Origin: Lysobacterales bacterium
Lineage (GTDB): Bacteria; Pseudomonadota; Gammaproteobacteria; Xanthomonadales; SZUA-5
NCBI GenBank assembly: GCA_019187485.1
Contig: JABAQR010000037.1
Span: 1 to 64,000, forward strand
Direction of reading: 5' to 3'
DNA: 64,000 nucleotides
Position numbers and translations under genes: made by a program. Positions 41,995 through 52,452 of the stretch are shown here, in pieces; position 1 is the stretch's first letter; every line of letters starts with the position of its first letter. The notes beneath the pieces were generated by a model, which did not search any database, was not told the DNA's origin, and saw only the letters and a list, made by a program, of their open reading frames with translations.

Positions 41995-43919
41995 GCGGCC
42001 CACTGCAACGTGCGCTGCGCGCGGCCTTCCTGCGGATCGAGGGGGCGTTCAACCATGCCTTCGGCGAGCGCCTGAACCCGTGGTATCACTTGGGCTCATT
42101 GGGCTGGTGGTTGTACTGGATCGTCGCCGTCAGCGGCCTGTACCTGTACGCCTTCTTCGACACCAGCGTCGCCGGTGCCCACGCCTCGGCGCAAGGACTG
42201 ACCGATTCCTGGATTGGCGGCCCATTGCGCAGCCTGCACCGCTACGCCGCCGACGGCCTGCTGGTGGTGCTGGTGGTGCACGCCTGGCGCCACTACGCCC
42301 ACGATCGTCTGCGCGGCTTCCGTGCCTACTCCTGGTGGACCGGCGTGATCCTGTTCGGACTGGCCTATGCCGCCGGCGTCAATGGCTACATGCTGCCCTG
42401 GGACCGGCTCGCGCAATTCGTCACCGTCGCCGGCTTCGAATGGCTGGACTGGCTGCCGATGTTCGGGGGCGTGCTCGGACGCAACACCATCGACGCCGCC
42501 AGCGTCACCGACCGGCTGTTCTCGCTGCTGGTGTTCATCCACATCGGTGTGCCCCTGCTCGCGCTGCTGTTGCTGTGGGCGCACGTGCAGCGAGTACCGA
42601 AGGCGCGCACCCAGCCGCCACGCGCACTCGCCGCCGCCTCGCTGGCTTCGTTGCTGGCGCTTTCGCTGGTCCTGCCGGTGGCCAGCCAAGGAGGTCCGGC
42701 GGAACTCGGCAGCGAACCGATGCGTCTGGCGCTGGACTGGTTCTATCTCGGCCCATTCCCGCTGCTGTACCGGATCGGTGCAGGGCCGCTGTGGGCACTG
42801 GTGATCGGACTGACGCTGCTGTTGCTGGTGCTGCCCTGGCTGCGACGGCCGGCGTCGGGGCAACAGCGTTTCCAGGTCGTCCTGCATGCGAGTGCGGTCC
42901 CGGGGGCGACCAGGGACGCGCGCGCGGCGGCCACGCGGCACCTGCTGGCGCGGCCGGGCGAGACCTTGCTCGATGCTGGACTGCGCGCCGGCCTGGCGCT
43001 GCCCTACGACTGCCGCAATGGCGGTTGCCGCGTGTGCGTGGCCACGCTGCTGAACGGGCGCGTCGATCCCGGTCCTTTCCAGGAGGCGGCGCTGGACGCG
43101 GGAGCGCGCGCGCGCGGCGAGGTGTTGATGTGCTGCGCCTGTGCGCTGGAGGACGTCGAACTGGACGTGCCGGTGCCCGATCTGGGCGCGAGCCAGACGC
43201 AGGCCCCACGCGAACGTGTGGCGCGCGTGGCGCGCTTGGAGCGCCTCGCCGAGACCGTGATGCAGGTCGAACTGGAGCTCCTGGATGGTGCGCCCATCGA
43301 CTACGCGGCCGGCCAGTACCTGGAGATTCTGCTCGCCGACGGCGCGCGTCGCGCCTACTCTTTCGCCAGTGCGCCGGGTTCCGGTCCGTTGATCGAGCTG
43401 CACATTCGGCGGCAACCGGGCGGTCTCTACAGCACCCATGTGTTCGAGCGCATGCAGGTAGGCGAGCGCGTGCGCCTGCTCGCACCGCTCGGTCATTTCA
43501 CCCTGCACGCGGGCACGCGACCGATCCTGATGGTCGCTGGCGCGACCGGCTTCGCACCGGTCAAGAGCCTGATCGAGGACGCCTTCGCCCGTGGTGTGAA
43601 GCGACAGATCGCGCTCTACTGGGGCGTGCGCCATCCGCGCGACTTCTATCTGCCCGAACTGCTGTCGCGCTGGCAGCGCGAGCGCCCGAACTTCAGCGTG
43701 GTGCAGGTGGTGTCCGAGCCGGAATCCGCACCGGAGTGGCAAGGGCGCACCGGCCTCGTGCACGAGGCGCTGCTGGAGGACTATCCGCAGTTGGCGGCCT
43801 GCGAGGTCTACGCCTGCGGTTCGATGCAGATGGTGCAGCAGATCCTGCCGGTGCTGCGCGCGCACGGCCTGCCCGAGGACGCCTGTTACAGCGATGCCTT
43901 CGTCGCCGCCTCAGGCTGA
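41991..43919 (+). CDS. Cytochrome b fused to 2Fe-2S ferredoxin and FAD/NAD reductase
   Basis: 642 residues. Cytochrome b module with H83/H97 and H184/H198; it shares TSVAGAH, WDRLAQ and DRLFSLLVFIH with the first gene, so the two modules are paralogous. LDWFYLGPFPLLYR matches the PEWYFL region. A plant-type ferredoxin follows (C341, C346, C349 and C381/C382: YDCRNGGCRVC), then a ferredoxin reductase: RAYSFASAP for FAD, GHFTL, and LMVAGATGFAP for NAD(P)H. It could carry electrons from NAD(P)H to membrane hemes in one chain. ATG overlaps the previous stop (ATGA). Its end overlaps the convergent kinase gene by 9 bases. Confidence 0.88.
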   Translation: MSGPLQRALRAAFLRIEGAFNHAFGERLNPWYHLGSLGWWLYWIVAVSGLYLYAFFDTSVAGAHASAQGLTDSWIGGPLRSLHRYAADGLLVVLVVHAWRHYAHDRLRGFRAYSWWTGVILFGLAYAAGVNGYMLPWDRLAQFVTVAGFEWLDWLPMFGGVLGRNTIDAASVTDRLFSLLVFIHIGVPLLALLLLWAHVQRVPKARTQPPRALAAASLASLLALSLVLPVASQGGPAELGSEPMRLALDWFYLGPFPLLYRIGAGPLWALVIGLTLLLLVLPWLRRPASGQQRFQVVLHASAVPGATRDARAAATRHLLARPGETLLDAGLRAGLALPYDCRNGGCRVCVATLLNGRVDPGPFQEAALDAGARARGEVLMCCACALEDVELDVPVPDLGASQTQAPRERVARVARLERLAETVMQVELELLDGAPIDYAAGQYLEILLADGARRAYSFASAPGSGPLIELHIRRQPGGLYSTHVFERMQVGERVRLLAPLGHFTLHAGTRPILMVAGATGFAPVKSLIEDAFARGVKRQIALYWGVRHPRDFYLPELLSRWQRERPNFSVVQVVSEPESAPEWQGRTGLVHEALLEDYPQLAACEVYACGSMQMVQQILPVLRAHGLPEDACYSDAFVAASG

Positions 43920-45593
43920 GGCGCCGCCGCGCGCGAGGTCGCGCTGCGGTACCGCCAACTGGATCCGGAAGCAACTGCCACCGCCGGGCACGTTGACGTA
44001 TTCGATGCTGCCCTGGTTGGCACCGAGCAACTGCTTGCAGATGTACAGGCCGAGTCCGGTGCCATCGGCGCGGGTGGTGAAAAAGGGTTCGAACAACTGA
44101 CGTTGGTGCGGCGCCGGAATGCCGGGTCCGCGGTCGATGATTTCGATCAACGCGCCCTGGGTGGGATTGGCCTGACGGATGCGCAGCGTGATGTCGGCCG
44201 GCTGATCCGGCTGACGACCGTAGCGAATCGCGTTGCGCAGGAGGTTCCACACCGCCTGCGTCAGTTGCGAGGGATCCACCAGCGCGCGCGCCTCGCGGTT
44301 CTCGACCACCAGCTTCAACTGGTCCTGGCCAAGCGGCTGCGCCTGCCGGAAGTCGTGGATCAGCCCGTGTCCCCACTGCGCGAGGTTCACACACTCCTGG
44401 CGCGAGCGCTCGCGACGCGAAAGTTGCAGCACATTCTCGACGATGCCATTCACGCGTCCGCAGTGGTTCATGATGATCTCGATCAGGCGCCGGTCCGCGT
44501 CCGGCATCTGTTCCGATTCGTTCAGCAGTTGCGCGGCGTGACTGATGGCCGCCAGTGGGTTGCGCACCTCGTGCGCGATGCTCGCCGAGAGCCGCCCCAG
44601 GGAGGCCAGCGTCAACTCCTCGGCGCGCCGATAGACCATGCTCTCGTCCTCGAGAAAGCACAGCGTCGCCGCGTCGTCCTCGCCGCCGAGGCGCGTGAAG
44701 CGCGGCACCACCGCGGGCACGCCCTGCGCGATCTGGATCGGCACGTTGTTGTGCTTGCCGGTGGTGAGCCAGTAGCGCCAGCGGTCGTACAGATCCGGCG
44801 AAAGCCTGCGCACCTCGGCCTCGGTGTGCGCAGGCGTGCCCAGCAGGTACCAGCCGGATTCGTTGAAGCGACGCACATGGCCGTCGCCGTCGAGCACCAG
44901 GATGCCGGTGCGCATACGCTGGATGATCAGCTCGTTGATCTGCGCGAGGTTGGCGATGTCGACGCCCTGGCGTTCGACCAGCTCCTGGCTTTCGCGCGTC
45001 AGTCGCGCCAGCCAGTAGAAAATCGCCACGGTCAGGAAGAAAGCGGTGCCAAGCAATGCCGCCTGGGCGAGATTGCGCCCGCTCGCGTGCTCCAGGCCGA
45101 GCGAATAGAAGGACTCCGACAGCAGGGTCACGCTGGCGATTGCTGCGGCCAGCAAGGCCAATCGCGCCGGCAGCAGCAGCGCCGCCATCGCCACCGTGAT
45201 CAGCAGCAGCACCCCGACCCCGCTGGACAGACCACCGAACACGAACAACAGCATGCCGCCCATCAACAGATCGCAGCCGACGCCGATCAGGGTCAGCGCG
45301 GTCACGCCCAAGCGCCGCGACTCGCTCGCCGCGAACACCGCCGAAGCGGCCAGCGCGTACACGACCACCGCGATCTGGCCGGCGACCAGCAGACCGCCGC
45401 CGATCTCGAAGTAGCGCGGCCCGAGGCCCGACAGCAGCAGCAGCGAGAACACCGCCGCGACCAGTACGCGATAGAGGTTGAACAGGCGCAGCTCGTACCA
45501 GCGCAGTGCCTCGGGCGGCGCCGGCGCAGCACCGCGACGAGAGCCGATCACGCGCATCGAACGCGCATTCGCGGGCTGCGGGGAATCGCTCAT
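43911..45593 (-). CDS. PilS-like membrane histidine kinase
   Basis: 560 residues. Six N-terminal helices (LFNLYRVLVAAVFSLLLLSG first), a PAS-like linker (TGILVLDGDGHVRRFNESG), HisKA H-box LSASIAHEVRNPLAAISHA, and an ATPase domain (NLLRNAIRYG, DRGPGIP, GTGLGLYICKQLLG). This is the layout of PilS, which with PilR controls pilin synthesis; no pilR or other response regulator is in the window on its 3' side, so the partner is unknown. ATG 45593 is chosen for position; an upstream extension has no support. Its 3' end overlaps the redox operon convergently. Confidence 0.88.
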   Translation of the reverse strand: MSDSPQPANARSMRVIGSRRGAAPAPPEALRWYELRLFNLYRVLVAAVFSLLLLSGLGPRYFEIGGGLLVAGQIAVVVYALAASAVFAASESRRLGVTALTLIGVGCDLLMGGMLLFVFGGLSSGVGVLLLITVAMAALLLPARLALLAAAIASVTLLSESFYSLGLEHASGRNLAQAALLGTAFFLTVAIFYWLARLTRESQELVERQGVDIANLAQINELIIQRMRTGILVLDGDGHVRRFNESGWYLLGTPAHTEAEVRRLSPDLYDRWRYWLTTGKHNNVPIQIAQGVPAVVPRFTRLGGEDDAATLCFLEDESMVYRRAEELTLASLGRLSASIAHEVRNPLAAISHAAQLLNESEQMPDADRRLIEIIMNHCGRVNGIVENVLQLSRRERSRQECVNLAQWGHGLIHDFRQAQPLGQDQLKLVVENREARALVDPSQLTQAVWNLLRNAIRYGRQPDQPADITLRIRQANPTQGALIEIIDRGPGIPAPHQRQLFEPFFTTRADGTGLGLYICKQLLGANQGSIEYVNVPGGGSCFRIQLAVPQRDLARGGASA

Positions 45594-45695
45594 CGCGGAC
45601 TCAACTCCACCGGTGTTTGTGCGGTCGCGCGTGCATGCTGGCACAGGTCGCGACGGATGCGACGAACGTGCACGCAATTAGTGCGCGAACAGTAC

Positions 45696-45724
45696 TTGGC
45701 GCGGACCAGTCCTTTCATCACAAT
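45696..45724 (+). promoter_or_regulatory. Candidate sigma-70 promoter of sucCD
   Basis: TTGGCG (45696-45701), 17 bases, CACAAT (45719-45724), 60 bases before the sucC ATG. Four of six matches in each box. A GGAG ribosome site lies near 45775. The match is by eye. Confidence 0.4.
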
Positions 45725-45783
45725 ACGCGCCAATTTGCGCAGGGCCGGCGCCTGGTCCGCGCGGCTTTCGATCAGGAGACAGG

Positions 45784-46950
<1,167 letters not shown>

Positions 46951-46974
46951 TCACAGGGACGTCGAGGAGCAAAC

Positions 46975-48297
46975 ATGGCTGTTTTGGTCAACAAGAAGAC
47001 GCGGGTGATCTGCCAGGGCTTCACCGGCACGCAGGGCACCTTCCACTCCGAGCAGGCGCTCGACTACGGCACCAAGCTGGTCGGTGGCGTGACGCCGGGC
47101 AAGGCCGGCAAGGATCACATCGGTCTGCCGGTGTTCAACACCGTGCAGGACGCGGTCGAGGAGACCGGCGCCGAGGCGAGCATGATCTTCGTGCCACCGC
47201 CCTTTGCGGCCGATGCGATCCTCGAAGCCGCGGACGCCGGCATCAAGGTGATCGTCGCGATCACCGAGGGCATCCCGGTGCTCGACATGCTACGCGTCAA
47301 GCACGTGCTCGAAAGCTGCTATCCGGGGACCAGCCTGATCGGTCCCAACTGTCCGGGCATCATCACCCCGGGCGAATGCAAGATCGGCATCATGCCGGGC
47401 TTCATCCACAAGCCCGGCAAGGTCGGCATCGTGTCGCGCTCCGGCACGCTGACCTACGAAGCCGTGTACCAGACGACCAAGGTCGGCCTGGGTCAGAGCA
47501 CCTGCATCGGCATCGGTGGCGATCCGATCCAGGGCATGAACTTCGTCGACTGCCTGCGTCTGTTCCAGGACGATCCGCAGACCGAGGCCATCATCATGGT
47601 CGGCGAGATCGGTGGCAGTGCCGAAGAAGAAGCCGCGGAGTTCATCGCGGAATACGTGACCAAACCCGTGGTCGCCTACATTGCCGGCGTGGCTGCGCCG
47701 GCGGGCAAACGCATGGGCCACGCCGGCGCCATCATCGCCGGCGGCAAGGGCACGGCAGCAGCCAAGTTCGAAGCGCTGGACCGCGCCGGAGTGACGACGG
47801 TGCGTTCCCCCACGGAACTGGGAGAAGCGGTTCAGAAGCGCCTTTCCGGCGCCAAACCAAAATCGTCATCCACGAAGGGGAGTGCCATCATGAAAACCGA
47901 GACTGTGACACAAGACGTGCCGGCCGCGCCGGCGGCTCCGGCGAAGAAGCCGGCGGCGAAGAAGGCGGCTGCGAAGCCCGCCGCGAAGAAGGCTGCGCCG
48001 ACGAAGAAGGCTGCTCCGGCGAAAGCTGCACCGACCAAGAAGGCCGCACCTGCGAAGAAGGCTGCACCGGCCAAGGCGGCTCCCGCCAAGAAGGCCGCAC
48101 CCGCGAAGAAGGCTGCACCGGCCAAAGCGGCTCCCGCCAAGAAGGCCGCACCCGCGAAGAAGGCTGCACCGGCCAAAGCGGCTCCCGCCAAGAAGGCCGC
48201 TCCGGCCAAGGCGACTGCGGCCAAGAAAGCGGCTCCGGCGAAGGCCGCTCCGGCCAAGAAGGCTGCACCGGCCAAGAAGGCCGCCGCGAAGAAGTGA
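46975..48297 (+). CDS. sucD: Succinyl-CoA synthetase alpha subunit fused to a histone-H1-like tail
   Basis: 440 residues. The first 290 or so are a normal Suc[41 protein letters not shown], the phospho-histidine segment [10 protein letters not shown] and the usual end [15 protein letters not shown]. The frame then continues without a stop through [15 protein letters not shown] into [11 protein letters not shown] and about 120 residues of Lys/Ala/Pro repeats (PAKKAAPAK) like AlgP and bacterial H1-like proteins. SucD is normally about 290 residues. A Shine-Dalgarno just before M306 suggests the tail was, or is, a separate gene (listed separately). Either a true fusion or loss of the sucD stop. 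Confidence 0.93.
   Translation: MAVLVNKKTRVICQGFTGTQGTFHSEQALDYGTKLVGGVTPGKAGKDHIGLPVFNTVQDAVEETGAEASMIFVPPPFAADAILEAADAGIKVIVAITEGIPVLDMLRVKHVLESCYPGTSLIGPNCPGIITPGECKIGIMPGFIHKPGKVGIVSRSGTLTYEAVYQTTKVGLGQSTCIGIGGDPIQGMNFVDCLRLFQDDPQTEAIIMVGEIGGSAEEEAAEFIAEYVTKPVVAYIAGVAAPAGKRMGHAGAIIAGGKGTAAAKFEALDRAGVTTVRSPTELGEAVQKRLSGAKPKSSSTKGSAIMKTETVTQDVPAAPAAPAKKPAAKKAAAKPAAKKAAPTKKAAPAKAAPTKKAAPAKKAAPAKAAPAKKAAPAKKAAPAKAAPAKKAAPAKKAAPAKAAPAKKAAPAKATAAKKAAPAKAAPAKKAAPAKKAAAKK
47890..48297 (+). CDS. Histone-H1-like Lys/Ala/Pro-rich protein from an internal start in sucD
   Basis: 135 residues in the same frame as sucD, starting at an ATG with AGGGGAG about eight bases upstream. The sequence is [17 protein letters not shown] then PAKKAAPAK-type repeats, highly basic, typical of proteins that bind DNA non-specifically (AlgP, HctB and H1-like proteins). 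If translation begins here the cell makes a free H1-like protein as well as the SucD fusion. Confidence reflects doubt about separate expression, not about the sequence. Confidence 0.5.
   Translation: MKTETVTQDVPAAPAAPAKKPAAKKAAAKPAAKKAAPTKKAAPAKAAPTKKAAPAKKAAPAKAAPAKKAAPAKKAAPAKAAPAKKAAPAKKAAPAKAAPAKKAAPAKATAAKKAAPAKAAPAKKAAPAKKAAAKK
48010..48213 (+). repeat. 51-base tandem repeats in the H1-like tail
   Basis: Four units of 51 bases starting at 48010, 48061, 48112 and 48163, each encoding 17 residues of the [17 protein letters not shown] type. Units two to four are nearly identical in bases, which points to recent expansion by slippage or recombination, so copy number may vary between strains. 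Confidence 0.75.
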
Positions 48298-48350
48298 TCC
48301 AGGCCCAGCCTGCGCCGGGAGACGGTCCTCCGGCGCCACGGAACGGATTC

Positions 48351-48382
48351 GGGGCGGCGGCCAACGCCGCCCCCTTTTGTTT
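48351..48382 (+). terminator. Rho-independent terminator after sucD/H1
   Basis: GGGGCGGCG, loop GCCAA, CGCCGCCCC: a nine-base perfect GC stem followed by CTTTTGTTT. It lies 53 bases after the stop at 48297 and 31 bases before nadE, separating the two transcripts. Confidence 0.8.
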
Positions 48383-48413
48383 GCGGGAGACGCATTCGGC
48401 GTAGCCCGCAGGG

Positions 48414-50036
48414 ATGCCACCCGTGCATCGCATCGCCCTCGTCCAAGACGATTTCCCGGTCGGTGCGGTCGCCGCCAACCTGCGCCGACTGAAGGATTTG
48501 CGCCAGCAGGCGACCGGACTGGGCGCACGCCTGCTGCTCACCCCGGAGCTCGCACTCTCGGGCTATCCACCCGAGGATTTGCTGTATCGCCCCGGTTTCC
48601 AGGCGCGCATCGACGGTGCGCTCGCCGACCTCGCCGACGACGCGGGCGACTGCGACCTGCTGGTCGGCCATCCCGCGCGCGTGGACGGTCGTCTCTACAA
48701 CTGCGCCAGTTTCATCGCCACGGGCGCGGTGCGCGCGCTCGCCCGCAAGCAGCGTCTGCCCAATTACACGGTCTTCGACGAAAAGCGCTATTTCGCCGAG
48801 AGCCTGGGCGCCACCGTAGTCGACCACCGCGGCCTGCGCGTCGGCGTACTGATCTGCGAGGACGCCTGGTTTCCAGAACCGGCGGCCGCCGCGCGCGCCC
48901 AGGGCGCGCAGATCCTGCTGGTGCTGAATGCCTCACCCTACCACCAGGGCAAGCGTGCCGAGCGCGCGGCCGTACTTGGAGCGCGCGCGCTCGAGTGTGG
49001 CCTGCCGCTGGTCTATTGCAACCTCGTCGGCGGCCAGGACGATCTGATCTTCGACGGCCAGAGCATGCTGTTCGGAGCCGACGGTGCGCTGCTCGGCTGC
49101 GCGCCGGCTTTTTGCGATCACCTGCTGCTGGTGGATATCGAGCCTGGCGAGCCGACACGGTTGCACGCCGTGGACTGGCCGGCGTCGCGCCATGAGCCGC
49201 CAGAGGCCGAGGTCTACCGCGCGCTGGTCCGTGCCACTGCCGACTATGTACGCAAGAATGGCTTCCGTGAGGTGCTGCTCGGGCTCTCCGGCGGCATTGA
49301 TTCGGCGCTGACCCTGGCGATCGCGGTCGACGCGCTCGGCGCGGACGCCGTGACCGCGGTGCGCCTGCCATCGCGCTACACCAGTGCCCTCAGCAACGAC
49401 GAGGCCGCAACGCAGGCGCGCGCGCAGGGCGTGCGCATCGAGACCCTGCCGATCGAGGGTCCCTGCCAGGCCTTCCTGGATACGCTCGCGCCGCTCTTCA
49501 CCGGGCGCGCGCCGGACATCACCGAAGAGAACCTGCAGTCGCGCTGTCGCGGCGTGCTGCTGATGGCGCTGTCGAACAAGTTTGGCGGCCTCGTGCTCTC
49601 GACCGGCAACAAGAGCGAGATGGCGGTCGGCTACGCGACCATCTACGGCGACATGTGCGGCGGCTTCGCGCCGCTCAAGGACGTCTACAAGACCCAGGTC
49701 TATGCGCTCGCGCGCTGGCGCAACTCGCTCGATCCCGCGATTCCGTCGGCGGTCATCGAACGCGCACCCTCGGCCGAGCTGCGGGAAAACCAGACCGACC
49801 AGGATTCGCTGCCGCCCTACCCGGAACTCGACGACATCCTGTGCCGTTTCATCGAGCACGACCAACCGCGTGCAGCCATCGTCGCCGCCGGCCATGACGC
49901 CGCCACCGTTGCGCGGGTCACGGGCCTCGTGTTGCGCAACGAGTACAAGCGTCGCCAGTCCGCTCCCGGCCCACGGGTGACCGCCCGCAGCTTCGGTCGC
50001 GACCGCAGGTTTCCGATCAGTTCGGGGTATCGCTGA
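48414..50036 (+). CDS. nadE: Glutamine-dependent NAD+ synthetase
   Basis: 540 residues. The N-terminal nitrilase-type glutaminase has the triad E45 (LTPELALSGYPPEDL), K112 (ARKQRLPNY) and C148 (LICEDAWF). The C-terminal NAD synthetase has the PP-loop GLSGGIDSALTLAIA and STGNKSEMAVGYAT, with RRQSAPGPRVTARSFGRDRR at the end. It amidates nicotinic acid adenine dinucleotide with glutamine-derived ammonia and ATP. The length is typical of the proteobacterial two-domain enzyme. It follows the sucD terminator and has its own short leader. Confidence 0.95.
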   Translation: MPPVHRIALVQDDFPVGAVAANLRRLKDLRQQATGLGARLLLTPELALSGYPPEDLLYRPGFQARIDGALADLADDAGDCDLLVGHPARVDGRLYNCASFIATGAVRALARKQRLPNYTVFDEKRYFAESLGATVVDHRGLRVGVLICEDAWFPEPAAAARAQGAQILLVLNASPYHQGKRAERAAVLGARALECGLPLVYCNLVGGQDDLIFDGQSMLFGADGALLGCAPAFCDHLLLVDIEPGEPTRLHAVDWPASRHEPPEAEVYRALVRATADYVRKNGFREVLLGLSGGIDSALTLAIAVDALGADAVTAVRLPSRYTSALSNDEAATQARAQGVRIETLPIEGPCQAFLDTLAPLFTGRAPDITEENLQSRCRGVLLMALSNKFGGLVLSTGNKSEMAVGYATIYGDMCGGFAPLKDVYKTQVYALARWRNSLDPAIPSAVIERAPSAELRENQTDQDSLPPYPELDDILCRFIEHDQPRAAIVAAGHDAATVARVTGLVLRNEYKRRQSAPGPRVTARSFGRDRRFPISSGYR

Positions 50037-50279
50037 GGCGCCTGGTAAGTGGTAAGTGGAAGTCGGCCCGAGAAACCTGTCCGGACCGCGTGCGTCCTTG
50101 CCGCCACCTGAACGCTGGATCGACGCCATGTGCACCCGCAGCGCCTCGCTCCGTTCCCTGTTCGACAACGCGACAACGCCACCCGCGTCCCGGTGCGCCG
50201 CCAGATTGCGCAATGGGTCAGCGTGGCCTTCTCCCACCGGCGCTACACTGCACCCCAATCCAGGAGCCGCGGAATCGCC

Positions 50280-52364
50280 ATGGCACAGCGTAGCAAGGTC
50301 GGTCACTACGAGATCGTCGCAGAACTTGGTCGCGGCGGCATGGGCGTGGTCTACAAGGGTCACGAGGCCTCGCTGCAACGCCATGTGGCGATCAAGATGC
50401 TTTCGGAGGCGCTGGCCGACGACCCGCTGGTGGTCGAGCGCTTCTTCCGCGAAGCACGCAGCATGGCCCAGCTCAACGATCCGCACATCGTGCAAATCTA
50501 CTTCGTCGGCGAAGATGGCGGCCAGCCTTATTTCGCGATGGAGTTCGTCGAGGGCGAATCCCTCAGCCAGCGCATGAAGCGCGAGCAGCGCCTGGAGCCT
50601 TTCGAGGCCGCACGCATCCTGCTGCAGGTCGCGCAGGGTTTGGCGCTCGCGCATGATCGCGGCGTGGTCCATCGCGACATCAAACCCGCCAACCTGCTGA
50701 TCACCCGGCGCGGCGTGGTCAAGGTGGCCGATTTCGGCATCGCGCTCGCCAGTTCGGACTTCAACAAGAAGCTCACCGGTACCGGCCAGTTCGTCGGTAC
50801 GCCAGGCTATCTGTCGCCCGAGGTTTGCCTGGGCAAGCCGGTCGACCAGCGCTCGGACATCTTTGCGCTCGGCATCGTGTTCTTCGAGATGCTGACCGGA
50901 CAGACGCCGTTCAAGGACGAGTCGCCGCTGGGCATGATGCTGGAGGTGGTGCAGGCCGAGATCCCGGACGTGCGCCGGATCAACGCCGAAGTCGACGCAC
51001 GGCTGTCCGAGATCTTGAAGCGGATGGTCGCGAAGGATCCGGCCGAGCGCTATCCGGACTGCCACCGGCTGATCGCCGATCTGGTGGCGATCGGGGTCAA
51101 CGCCGCGACGCCGATCACGCCGGTGCGGCCGCAACCGGTCGCGGCGCCGATGGAAACGCAGGTGGCACCCACCCCACCCGAGCTGCGCCGTCCGCCGATG
51201 CCGGCGGCGGGGATGCCTGCTGCTGCACCGGTGTCGGGCCATGCGCCGATGCCTTCTGGCGCGCAGGTGGTGGAGGCTGCTCCCGCGTCGACGCCATTGC
51301 CGCAACGACCCGCCGTGGTCAGCACACGGCGCTCCTCGGCGCTGCCGTGGGCCGCCGCCGTGCTCGCACTGATCGGCAGTGGCGCCGGTGCCGCCTGGTA
51401 CTTCCAGCACGATCGAGCACCCGCCGAGCCGCCCGCGACGCTGGCGAGCGCGTCGGTCGTGAGTGCGCCGGCAGCCGCGCCCGCACAACCCCCCGCCGCG
51501 ATCGCCCCGGAGACTCCGGCGCCCGTCCGCGTCGCCAGCGTGCCAGAACCCGCCAGCGCCGACGTGGACCCGATGCCTGCCGCCACCGTGGCCGGTGCCG
51601 CCAGCGCCGGCGTGGCGGGCAACGCGCCAGCCTCGGTACCACCGCAGTCGGACGTGCCGGACTCGGGCCGTGTCGCTCACACCGATTCTGGCGCGGCCGA
51701 AGCCGGGCCGCTGGCCGCCGAGGCCGTCCCGCCTTCCGCATCCGGCCAGGCACCACGGGCGAGCGCGCCGCGGGTCGAGGCATCGCCGCAATCTGCGACC
51801 ATCGGTGCGCGCCTGGCGGAAATGCGCGAGCGCCGTGAACGTCGTGAAGCGCATCTCCAGAACCCGCCGCCGCGCCCGTCATACGCCAAGGCGGTTCCCG
51901 CACCGGTCACACCGACGCACGCGGGCCCGCCACGCGTGCTGGTAGTCGGCTACGGCGACCCGGCGGTTGCCGGCAGCGCCGAACTTGCCATCGAAGAGCG
52001 CCTTGGCGAGCTGGGCCTGGACATCGTCGACGAGGATTTTCACCCGGCGCTGGCAGGCGTCGAGGACCGTGCGGCCGACCTGATGCGGGTGGCAGCGACC
52101 GCCGGCAACCACGTCGAGTACATCGTGGTGGTCCGCGTGGTGCCGATGGGCGAGCAGTTGCTGACCTTCTACGGTGAGTCGATGACCCAGTACACCGCGC
52201 GCGTGGAAGTCGGCGCCTACGACATGCGCGCGCGCCGCAAGATTGGGCCGGGTTGGAGCGGACAGGTCAGCTTCACCCATCTCAACGCCGATCCAAACAC
52301 GCGCCAGGCGATCGCGCCGATGCTGGCGCGGCTGGCCCAGGGGATCGGGCGTGGGCGCGGCTGA
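50280..52364 (+). CDS. Membrane Ser/Thr protein kinase with periplasmic C-terminal domain
   Basis: 694 residues. Hanks-type kinase: glycine loop LGRGGMGVVYKG (17-28), K39, HRDIKPANL with D133, DFG 151-153, GTPGYLSPE. After an Ala/Pro-rich linker is one membrane helix (LPWAAAVLALIGSGAGAAWYF), a long low-complexity Ala/Pro stretch and a 150-residue C-terminal domain (PRVLVVGYGDPAVAGSAEL, YIVVVRVVPMGEQLLTFY, ARVEVGAYDMRARRKIGPGW) of unknown kind that would face the periplasm. The start is the ATG at 50280, where the conserved domain begins; the upstream frame is not kinase-like. No phosphatase gene is adjacent; targets unknown. Confidence 0.9.
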   Translation: MAQRSKVGHYEIVAELGRGGMGVVYKGHEASLQRHVAIKMLSEALADDPLVVERFFREARSMAQLNDPHIVQIYFVGEDGGQPYFAMEFVEGESLSQRMKREQRLEPFEAARILLQVAQGLALAHDRGVVHRDIKPANLLITRRGVVKVADFGIALASSDFNKKLTGTGQFVGTPGYLSPEVCLGKPVDQRSDIFALGIVFFEMLTGQTPFKDESPLGMMLEVVQAEIPDVRRINAEVDARLSEILKRMVAKDPAERYPDCHRLIADLVAIGVNAATPITPVRPQPVAAPMETQVAPTPPELRRPPMPAAGMPAAAPVSGHAPMPSGAQVVEAAPASTPLPQRPAVVSTRRSSALPWAAAVLALIGSGAGAAWYFQHDRAPAEPPATLASASVVSAPAAAPAQPPAAIAPETPAPVRVASVPEPASADVDPMPAATVAGAASAGVAGNAPASVPPQSDVPDSGRVAHTDSGAAEAGPLAAEAVPPSASGQAPRASAPRVEASPQSATIGARLAEMRERRERREAHLQNPPPRPSYAKAVPAPVTPTHAGPPRVLVVGYGDPAVAGSAELAIEERLGELGLDIVDEDFHPALAGVEDRAADLMRVAATAGNHVEYIVVVRVVPMGEQLLTFYGESMTQYTARVEVGAYDMRARRKIGPGWSGQVSFTHLNADPNTRQAIAPMLARLAQGIGRGRG

Positions 52365-52452
52365 GGAATCGGGGGGAGTCGCGCCACGGCGAGTATCTCT
52401 ACCGCATCCCGGGGCCGATCGAGCGCCGGCCTTTCACTGCGCCTCATCCCCG

